The notes under the pieces are model-generated. The model was not told where the DNA came from and made no database searches. It was given only the letters and a program-made list of their open reading frames with translations. The translations under genes were made by a program, and so were the position numbers. From Thermodesulfobacteriota bacterium (GTDB lineage: Bacteria; Desulfobacterota; BSN033; UBA1163), in assembly GCA_030017685.1 (NCBI GenBank), contig JASEHH010000005.1:1-64000 (forward strand): a stretch of DNA of 64,000 nucleotides, read 5' to 3'. Within the stretch, counting starts at the first letter, position 1. The number at the start of each line of letters is the position of its first letter. Positions 57,835 through 64,000 of the stretch are shown one piece after another.

Positions 57835-58995
57835 TTAATACGGCTTACTGGACAATATCAGGACATCGCTCCAGCAATAGACCCCGTAGCCGGTAACCAG
57901 TGCCAGGTTAACATCCGGGACCTGTCGCTTGCCGCCCCTTCCATGAATCTGGAGAGCGCCTTCGGCCACACGGATTGTTCCGGATGCCCCTACGGGATTA
58001 GTTGAGATGACCCCCCCGGAAGGATTAACAGGGAGCTCACCATCCATCTGTGTGACCCCACCATCGATCAGCATTCCACCTTCACCGTCTTTACAGAACC
58101 CCAGCGCCTCATACCAAGCGATCTCGGCGTAGGTCAAAGGATCATAAATTTCAGCCACGTCGAACTCCTTCAGGGGTTCTTTAATGCCTACGATTTCATA
58201 GGCCGCTTTAGCGGCTTCCCTTAGGCTTCTCATGGTGCTGAGACGATTTTTTACTTCACCCAAATAGATGTGATCATGCCGGGTGACTGCCGCCCTCACC
58301 CAGGCGGGCCTGGGGCACCTCTTTTTTGCTATTTCTTCAGAGGCAAAAATAATAGCGCAGGCCCCGTCCGATTGGGGGCACATCTCTAAACGATGAACAG
58401 GGTAGGCCAAAATAGGAGATTCAAGCACCTCTTTAACGGTAAGGTCAGGCATCTGGAGGTGGGCGTGCGGATTATTGCAGGCATTGCGACGAGCCTTGAC
58501 GGCCACCTTGGCCGATTGCTCCTCGGTAACACCCCGATCCGCCATGTATGCCGATACGGAGAGAGCAAAATTGCCGATGGCCGCTGCAGCGATATGGCGA
58601 TCCCAAAAGGGATCTGTCAGGGCCATGCCTCCTGAGGCATCGCCTTCGGAATGCTTCTCAAAGCCCACGACCATAACCCTATCAAACAGCCCGGAGGCCA
58701 CATGATAGTAACCCGAAATGGCCCCTGATGTCCCTGAAGTGCCTCCCGTGGAGATTTTAAATGCGTGCTTCATGAAAGCGCCTGCCCCTTCTCCACACCA
58801 CATGTCAGGAAGCGCTCTCCCTTCAAAAAGCTCCATGTTGGCCAGCACTACCGCGTCAATGTCCTTTATGGTCATTTCCGCATCCTTTAGCGCCGCTGTG
58901 GCAGCTTCATAGACCAGTTCCATCTCATTGACATCTTCCCGGCTGCTACAATGGTTGGTCTGCCCGGTTCCTATAATGGCTGCCCTCTTTCCCAC
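57835..58995 (-). CDS. Thiolase-superfamily protein lacking the nucleophilic Cys (Ltp2/SCP-like)
   Basis: 386 residues from GTG 58995 with AGGGGGT upstream. Thiolase fold marks: AAIIGTGQTNH at the start, EMCPQSDGACAIIFAS, and VNPSGGVISTNPVGASG. At the place of the catalytic Cys the sequence is STGGTSGTSG, and the GHP histidine is Asn (TNP). A late Cys remains (GYGVYCWS). Thiolase-like aldolases such as Ltp2, which work with DUF35 partners, also lack the Cys, so C-C cleavage of an aldol-type CoA ester is a possible role (inference). Confidence 0.85.
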   Translation of the reverse strand: MGKRAAIIGTGQTNHCSSREDVNEMELVYEAATAALKDAEMTIKDIDAVVLANMELFEGRALPDMWCGEGAGAFMKHAFKISTGGTSGTSGAISGYYHVASGLFDRVMVVGFEKHSEGDASGGMALTDPFWDRHIAAAAIGNFALSVSAYMADRGVTEEQSAKVAVKARRNACNNPHAHLQMPDLTVKEVLESPILAYPVHRLEMCPQSDGACAIIFASEEIAKKRCPRPAWVRAAVTRHDHIYLGEVKNRLSTMRSLREAAKAAYEIVGIKEPLKEFDVAEIYDPLTYAEIAWYEALGFCKDGEGGMLIDGGVTQMDGELPVNPSGGVISTNPVGASGTIRVAEGALQIHGRGGKRQVPDVNLALVTGYGVYCWSDVLILSSKPY

Positions 58996-59012
58996 TTAGG
59001 TCTACCCCCTTT

Positions 59013-60155
59013 TCAATTTCCCACGATCATCACATACTGCCCTTGCCCACAGCATCCGGTTGTTCCATGGGCTAAGGCCTTCCTGGCCCCCCTAACCTGC
59101 CGGGCGCCCGCTTCTCCGCGAACCTGCAAGACCGCCTCCACCAAGCGAGTCAATCCAGCCACTGTAACGGGATTACCCGCTATCATTCCTCCTGATGGAT
59201 TAACGGGAAGCGTCCCTCCCAAGGATGTCATTCCTTTCTGGAGGATTTTTGCTCCCTCACCCCTGCCGCAGAAGCCCAATAGCTCCGTCCAGAGAAGCTC
59301 CTGATAGGAGAAGGCGGCAGAGACCTCAGCCACATCCAGCTCCTCTAAAGGATCGGAAATCCCCGCCATACCGTAGGCCTTTTTCGAAGCCCTGATCAGG
59401 GCATCCCCTCCTGCCAAGTCACGGTCGCCCAGGTAATGGGAATCCAGGCAACTTCCTGCCCCGAGTATCCATATCGGCTTTTTTGAAAGGGCCTTCGCCT
59501 TCTCTCGAGATGCCAGAACAACAGCGCATGCTCCGTCTGAAATTGGAGCGACATCCATTTCCTTTATAGGATAGGCCAACATTGGGGAATCCATCACTTC
59601 ATCTACAGTGGCCTCCCTTGCCACCTGGGCATAGGGGTTATTTTGAGCGTCTCTGAGATTTTTGATTACGACCCGGGCACAGTCTTTTTGCGAAATTCCG
59701 AATTGCTTCATATAATGATTAGCCTGAAGCGCTCCTGCTGAAAGATAGTCCAGCCCCAAAGTCTGCTGATAAATAGGGTCGAAGACCCAATTACTAATCT
59801 CGTAATAAGCTCCCATGGAACCTCTGCACTGTGAAACCACCAAGGTGATCTCCGAAACACCTGCGAGAATGGTCATAATACCCTGAAATGCTGCCCCCAA
59901 ACCATCGCCTGCGACCCTGCTTTCCGGTTTCATGATCGCTCCGACGACATCTGTCAACATCTGATTTGAGGCGGTCCTCCCGTCCCAGAGATCCACACTG
60001 GATGTAACGATGCTGTCCAAATCATCTCTCTTTACGCCCGCATCTGCCATAGCCTCCAGGACAACGTTGAAAACCGTTTCAATAATAGCCTCGTAACCTT
60101 TATCTGACTCAAATTTTGTCTGACTCGCACCTATAACGGCAACCTGCGGATTCAT
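59013..60155 (-). CDS. Thiolase-superfamily protein lacking the nucleophilic Cys, partner
   Basis: 380 residues. VAVIGASQTKFESDKG at the start, DVAPISDGACAVVLAS in the middle and VNPSGGMIAGNPVTVAG near the end show the fold. The nucleophile site reads VAGDGLGAAFQG with no Cys, and the GHP histidine is Asn (GNP). A Cys pair remains in GTTGCCGQGQ. The two adjacent proteins share these losses and may form a heteromer. It is the first structural gene after the regulator. Confidence 0.85.
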   Translation of the reverse strand: MNPQVAVIGASQTKFESDKGYEAIIETVFNVVLEAMADAGVKRDDLDSIVTSSVDLWDGRTASNQMLTDVVGAIMKPESRVAGDGLGAAFQGIMTILAGVSEITLVVSQCRGSMGAYYEISNWVFDPIYQQTLGLDYLSAGALQANHYMKQFGISQKDCARVVIKNLRDAQNNPYAQVAREATVDEVMDSPMLAYPIKEMDVAPISDGACAVVLASREKAKALSKKPIWILGAGSCLDSHYLGDRDLAGGDALIRASKKAYGMAGISDPLEELDVAEVSAAFSYQELLWTELLGFCGRGEGAKILQKGMTSLGGTLPVNPSGGMIAGNPVTVAGLTRLVEAVLQVRGEAGARQVRGARKALAHGTTGCCGQGQYVMIVGN

Positions 60156-60281
60156 TGCAAATTTTCCCCCCCTATCCCTGTGCAGGTAAAAAGAATCAGA
60201 TAAGCTTCTGACCTTTTTACTTCTTATCTTCCAAATGACACATGCAAGGCCGCAACCAAATGGTTTGATAGCGGCACTCTC

Positions 60282-60845
60282 TTATAGAATCTTAATGGGT
60301 GGTGAATTTACCCACAAAATTTCCGATCCCTCAGGATCAACTCCATAGATCGCATGCGGGACAGTTGACCTGAAGTATATGGTATCCCCTTCTTTCAGGA
60401 TATGGACCTCGTCTCCGAGCTCAACCTTAATCTCCCCTTTCAAAACCAGGCCGAATTCGTCCCCCTCATGGGTATATCTTTCTGTCGGGACTTCGAAGCG
60501 TTCTATCCTCGCTTGAACGACCTCGAACCTCTTGCTCCTCAGGGAAGGGTTAAGCAGCTCGAAATAAATTTTGTTGTCATCGCTGGTCCAGACCTTTCGG
60601 TCTTCTTTATGACAGACAATGGTAGCCTTTTGTTTTTCGTTCTCCCCTAAGATATAGCCGGCATCCATACCCAAAAAATTTGACAATTTAATAAGCGTCG
60701 AAAGTGATGGAGAAGTGTTGTTGTTTTCCACCTTGGAGATGAGACTCACTGAAAGACCTGTCTCTCTGGCTACATCCTTAAGTTTTAGCCCTTTTTTCAG
60801 CCTAATCTCTCTTATTTTAGGACCTATATCTATTTTGGCTTTCAT
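60282..60845 (-). CDS. XRE-family regulator with C-terminal cupin domain
   Basis: 187 residues: helix-turn-helix (about 8-62, LKDVARETGLSVSLISKVEN) and cupin (about 108-180, THEGDEFGLVLKGEIKVEL). GAGGT precedes ATG 60845. It is the first gene of the minus-strand catabolic operon and shares its plan with the regulator at 11261. The gap to the next gene is 126 nt, so a second promoter there is possible. Confidence 0.87.
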   Translation of the reverse strand: MKAKIDIGPKIREIRLKKGLKLKDVARETGLSVSLISKVENNNTSPSLSTLIKLSNFLGMDAGYILGENEKQKATIVCHKEDRKVWTSDDNKIYFELLNPSLRSKRFEVVQARIERFEVPTERYTHEGDEFGLVLKGEIKVELGDEVHILKEGDTIYFRSTVPHAIYGVDPEGSEILWVNSPPIKIL

Positions 60846-60873
60846 TTAAGCTACCTCAATTCAAAAAATTTCG

Positions 60874-60905
60874 GTTATAATTACACAAATGGTCAAATCT
60901 GTCAA
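60874..60905 (-). promoter_or_regulatory. Candidate promoter of the minus-strand regulator gene
   Basis: On the minus strand TTGACA (60905-60900) is followed 20 bp later by TATAAC (60879-60874). Both boxes are good but the spacer is longer than usual, so an activator or a different -10 may be involved. The region is AT-rich and 29 nt from the ATG. Confidence 0.4.
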
Positions 60906-61016
60906 CAATTATTTTACTATTTATAAAATAAATTTCTTAAAAGGAAATCATAAGGCTCCCTTACCTCAAGAATCCACCCGATCTCATCACCTTTAAATCA
61001 AATTTTAGGTACATTA

Positions 61017-61322
61017 GTGTCCGGATATTTCATCCCCATTGAGATAAAGGTTAAGAGCTCAGGCGGCGCCTTCGATCTGAAAGTGAAAGAGTCATATCCA
61101 CCGGAATTCAAACTCTATGACCCAGCAACAGGAGAATGGATAATGGATAATCCATGGATCATCAGTATGTCTATTGAATCTGATGAAACGAAGACGATCC
61201 TTTACTATGCTCTGGTACCTGATCGACCAGACAAATACAACTTACAGACAGAGGTGGGATACATGGAAAACGGAAGTTACAATTTTTATCAGGACCTCAG
61301 TATAGATATCGTGGTGGAGTAG
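61017..61322 (+). CDS. Small protein of unknown function, possibly a fragment
   Basis: About 101 residues from GTG 61017. It is rich in beta-strand patterns and aromatic residues (YPPEFKLYDPATGEW, TKTILYYALVPDRPD, VGYMENGSYNFYQDL). There is no signal peptide or membrane segment. The frame is open further upstream without a good start, so this may be the C-terminal end of a decayed larger extracellular or adhesion-type domain. I do not recognise a family. Confidence 0.45.
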   Translation: MSGYFIPIEIKVKSSGGAFDLKVKESYPPEFKLYDPATGEWIMDNPWIISMSIESDETKTILYYALVPDRPDKYNLQTEVGYMENGSYNFYQDLSIDIVVE

Positions 61323-61379
61323 AGTTCTGGATGGAGGATAATACGATCGTAGCCTTATAGCCTTATAGCTATTTCTTGG

Positions 61380-62531
61380 TTATTGTTTGAAATATTTTAT
61401 AATGGCGTTGACGAGGTTTTTGGCTATTTTTTCCTGGAATCCACTTTGGTTGAGGAGGCGTTCATCGTCTTTGTTGGTGATGAAGGCCACTTCAACCAGG
61501 ACCGAAGGAATATCCGGAGCCCTTAATACGATGAAATTGGCCTGCCGGTAGGAGGGATATTTTAGCGGATGGATTTCCTTCATCTCGTCAAGAGTCAATT
61601 CGGCGAATCGGAAGCTTTCCTTCATCGAGTTGTTCTGCATGAGGTCGAGTAGAATCTGGTTTAAATTGGGGTCTTTGCTGAGGGAGGCCGGCCTCAGGAA
61701 AGCCCCTCCAAGGATGTTGGACATATTCTCCTTATCGGCCAGGAGTTTGGCGGCTTGATCCGAAGCGCCGGAAAGGGAGAGGCAGTAGACAGAGGACCCT
61801 CTGGCCTGGGGGTTAAAACTTCCATCGGCATGCAGACTGATGAAAAGATCTGCGCTATATTCCCTCGCTATCCTTACCCTCTGCTCGAGGGGAATAAAAT
61901 AATCCCCTTTCCGTGTCAGGAAAGCTTTTACTTCTTTCTGTTGGTTGAATAGATGAATCGCCTTTTCCCCCACCTTCAATACGATATCCTTCTCCAGTGT
62001 TTTGCGGGGCCCCACGGCTCCGGGGTCTTCTCCGCCATGGCCGGGGTCGATGACGACGATCTTTGTGCCCTTCGATCTGACCTCCTTCTGTTTCTGCCTT
62101 TCCTCCTGATCCTTTTTCTCCTGCCCCACATCGATGAGGTCGATGACGAGGCGATGGGTCTTGCCAAGGTCGGGCTTCAGCGTGAAGATATTCGCCTGGA
62201 GGGGAGTCTTCTGATAGAGCACCAGTCGGGCCTTTCCCTTTCCGAGATCAGTCAGGCTGATTTTGAGAAGATATTTATCCTTAACCTCCAATTCTTTCTT
62301 TTTCGGCAGAGAGGTGATGCCGGTTAATTCAACCTGGCATAGCGGAGGGTTTTCCTGGGAGGAACTCTCATATTGAACCGATTCCGTAAGGTCTATGACC
62401 ACACGCGTGTGATCAGGGGCAGACCAGAACCGAATATCGGTGATGGCCGCCCCGAAAACAGAAAGAGGAAGGTGAAGAATCAGGATGACAGAAATGAGAA
62501 AGGGTTTGATTTTTGATGAAAAAGGTCCCAT
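61380..62531 (-). CDS. N-acetylmuramoyl-L-alanine amidase (AmiC type, AMIN plus Amidase_3)
   Basis: 383 residues from ATG 62531 (GGTGAGG upstream); the frame extends to ATG 62546. Signal peptide (FLISVILILHLPLSVFGA), AMIN domain (about 25-125, FWSAPDHTRVVIDLTESV) that directs such enzymes to the septum or cell wall, then Amidase_3 (about 160-383). Zinc and catalytic residues: His in DPGHGGEDPG, Glu in TLEKDIVL, His in LFISLHADGS, and Glu in SVLVEVAFITN. It cuts between muramic acid and the stem peptide during daughter-cell separation. Confidence 0.94.
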   Translation of the reverse strand: MGPFSSKIKPFLISVILILHLPLSVFGAAITDIRFWSAPDHTRVVIDLTESVQYESSSQENPPLCQVELTGITSLPKKKELEVKDKYLLKISLTDLGKGKARLVLYQKTPLQANIFTLKPDLGKTHRLVIDLIDVGQEKKDQEERQKQKEVRSKGTKIVVIDPGHGGEDPGAVGPRKTLEKDIVLKVGEKAIHLFNQQKEVKAFLTRKGDYFIPLEQRVRIAREYSADLFISLHADGSFNPQARGSSVYCLSLSGASDQAAKLLADKENMSNILGGAFLRPASLSKDPNLNQILLDLMQNNSMKESFRFAELTLDEMKEIHPLKYPSYRQANFIVLRAPDIPSVLVEVAFITNKDDERLLNQSGFQEKIAKNLVNAIIKYFKQ

Positions 62532-62564
62532 TTCCTCACCGATCATTTTTAAACGATCTTATTC

Positions 62565-63767
62565 TCAACCAATCTTAAAGACCATGGCGGCTCCGGTATC
62601 CCCTGCCGCGCACCCGGCCCACAGGCCATAGCCACCGCCCAGCAGGACGATCTCCTCGATCAATTCGGCGATAAGCCTTCCTGCAGTCGGTCCCTGTGGA
62701 TGGCCATAGATCATAGAATTTCCATAATTGTTCATCCAGTAGACATCCATCCCCATCATTTTGGCCATATAGATGTCATTCACCACAAAGGGGCTGTGCG
62801 TCTTGACGGCCTTGAGATCTTTTACGGTTAACCCTGCGTCTCTAAGGGCCATTTCAGAAGCAGGGACAGGCGCTTCTGCCATATAACCCTTTTTCGATCT
62901 CGCAAAACCATAGGAGAGAATTTGAATCTCGGTCTTCGAGTCCTCGCTCCACTCTTTCGCCTTTTCCCGTGTGGTGACAATAAAACCGCAGTTTCCATCC
63001 GCCGGATGAGTCTGGGAGCCAAAACTGTGAACGCCCCCTGGCTCGACCGGCGCCAGTTTGGCAAGGCCTTCGGCTGAGGTAGGTGTTATCCCCTCATCTT
63101 CTTCTATGAGTTTTACCCCTTTTTTACCTACTTTAACCTCCACAGGGAACATATATCTCTTCTGAAACGCCCGGTCATTGGCCGTGGAGTCAAGATATTG
63201 CTGATATCTCTTCAAAGTGACGGTGTCACACTCCTCTTTGGTAGCCCCGATCTTTTTAGCCACATTTTCAGCGGTCTGAATCATTTTGAAACCCGCCCAC
63301 GGGTCACTGTTGAAGTTATCCATCATCCAGTTTTCCGACACAACCTCTCCGCCAGGGCCGAGCGGATTCGGCCAGATCGTATGAGGACCGTTCGAACAAC
63401 GATCGGACAACAGGGCATATCCAGCCTGGTAAGCTCCGAGTTCGATGTTCTGGGCGGCGAGATAGATGGCGGTGGCTGAAGTGGTGCATGCCTGGTTGAT
63501 CATAAGGGCCGGCACGTCCTTTGCGCCTTCGACGAGCATGGCGGCCGACCAGGTATGGCTATAAAACATGTGGTGCTGGGCAATCGTGATCCCGTAGTAG
63601 AGATAGTCGATGATAGTAGGATCCAGTTTTCTCTTTTTGAACCACCTGTTGGCGGTTGCCGCTCCAAGGGAGATGGCATTTTCATTGGCAAGGCTTCCCT
63701 GCCAGCGGCAGAACGGGGAAGAGTAGTACCCTCGAAATGGAATATAGGCTTTGTTTAATCTGGTCAT
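62565..63767 (-). CDS. Thiolase (acetyl-CoA acyltransferase-type), catalytic residues intact
   Basis: 400 residues. The nucleophile Cys is in NQACTTSATA, the GHP His in YGHPQGPTAGR and the second Cys in WAGCAAGDTGAA. AAGGAGGAAATACG precedes ATG 63767. In contrast to the thiolase-like pair at 57835-60155 this one should do normal thiolysis. It is downstream of a 3-hydroxyacyl-CoA dehydrogenase gene, so the two may belong to one beta-oxidation unit. The sequence is somewhat divergent from classic FadA (for example KTHSPFVVNDIYMAKM), so chain length is uncertain. Confidence 0.87.
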   Translation of the reverse strand: MTRLNKAYIPFRGYYSSPFCRWQGSLANENAISLGAATANRWFKKRKLDPTIIDYLYYGITIAQHHMFYSHTWSAAMLVEGAKDVPALMINQACTTSATAIYLAAQNIELGAYQAGYALLSDRCSNGPHTIWPNPLGPGGEVVSENWMMDNFNSDPWAGFKMIQTAENVAKKIGATKEECDTVTLKRYQQYLDSTANDRAFQKRYMFPVEVKVGKKGVKLIEEDEGITPTSAEGLAKLAPVEPGGVHSFGSQTHPADGNCGFIVTTREKAKEWSEDSKTEIQILSYGFARSKKGYMAEAPVPASEMALRDAGLTVKDLKAVKTHSPFVVNDIYMAKMMGMDVYWMNNYGNSMIYGHPQGPTAGRLIAELIEEIVLLGGGYGLWAGCAAGDTGAAMVFKIG

Positions 63768-63856
63768 CGTATTTCCTCCTTATTTTGGGAATCGTGAGGC
63801 GTGATTTGTTAAAAAATTTATGCGGATCAAGAATCACCAATCACCTCTCACTTTTT

Positions 63857-64000
63857 TTAATATTTATACCAGCCTCCTTTTGTTTTCCTTCCTAATTTTC
63901 CGGCACGGACCATTGACCTCAACAGGGTAGGGGTGGACCATTTGCTCTCCTTGTTCAATTCCTTGTAGAGGTATTCCGTCACATGAAGGGCAATGTCAGC
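63857..64000 (-). CDS. 3-hydroxyacyl-CoA dehydrogenase, C-terminal end (cut by window edge)
   Basis: The last 47 residues are read from the minus strand: ADIALHVTEYLYKELNKES, then TPTLLRSMVRAGKLGRKT and a closing GGWYKY before TAA (63859-63857). The G-x-x-G-R-K-T-x-x-G-(W/F)-Y ending is the mark of the family's C-terminal domain. It lies 89 nt upstream of the thiolase start, the usual FadB-like/thiolase partnership. Confidence 0.85.
   Translation of the reverse strand, partial: ADIALHVTEYLYKELNKESKWSTPTLLRSMVRAGKLGRKTKGGWYKY

Overview
The window reads as a chromosomal segment of an anaerobic, probably syntrophic or sulfate-reducing bacterium of the Desulfobacterota (old Deltaproteobacteria). 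The grounds are moderate GC, long runs of acyl-CoA catabolic genes, Liv and TRAP uptake systems, a ferredoxin-linked reductase, an ECF-type nickel/cobalt transporter, and gaps filled with imperfect palindromes of iterated short words. No rRNA, tRNA, CRISPR array, prophage or complete insertion sequence was recognised. The lineage is inferred from gene content only.

Layout: 1-3.8 kb holds housekeeping genes (polyprenyl synthase start, TrmN6-like methyltransferase, ribosomal protein L28, bifunctional Rel). 4.0-9.5 kb is a YbhGFSR-type ABC exporter whose ATPase is split into two genes. 9.7-11.2 kb carries an endonuclease III relative and a TtcA-like PP-loop enzyme. 11.2-25.3 kb, all on the + strand, is the most striking locus: XRE-cupin regulator, TRAP transporter (DctPQM), MmsA-type aldehyde dehydrogenase, three-subunit molybdenum hydroxylase, enamidase, 6-hydroxynicotinate-reductase-like ferredoxin enzyme, UPF0280 protein and an AA_synth-family protein. 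It looks like an anaerobic nicotinate (or related N-heterocycle) pathway. The MmsA-type enzyme suggests a shortcut from 2-formylglutarate to glutaryl-CoA in place of the B12-dependent Eubacterium barkeri branch.

25.7-27.5 kb is a cold-shock unit (CspA-like protein behind a leader terminator, then a DEAD-box helicase whose 3' end lies in a RayT transposase remnant). 27.7-32.2 kb has a M42 peptidase, DUF2784 protein, EamA transporter, an orphan M23-peptidase N-terminus and two secreted proteins of unknown function. 32.4-38.3 kb is a nickel/cobalt locus (CbiO, CbiQ, outer-membrane protein, NikL-like protein, CbiM-DUF4198 fusion, CooT, DUF3842).

38.9-60.8 kb is a tightly packed minus-strand set of 22 genes. 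Read in the direction of transcription it runs: XRE-cupin regulator, two thiolase-like proteins lacking the usual catalytic Cys and His, two DUF35 proteins, four crotonases, an amidohydrolase, two acyl-CoA dehydrogenases, a BKACE enzyme, an alcohol dehydrogenase, a Liv transporter, an acyl-CoA ligase, a fused CoA-transferase and a nitronate monooxygenase-like protein. It looks like an undescribed pathway that imports an acid, activates it to a CoA thioester and degrades it. 61.0-64.0 kb has an orphan small ORF, an N-acetylmuramoyl-L-alanine amidase, a thiolase with intact catalytic residues and the end of a 3-hydroxyacyl-CoA dehydrogenase.
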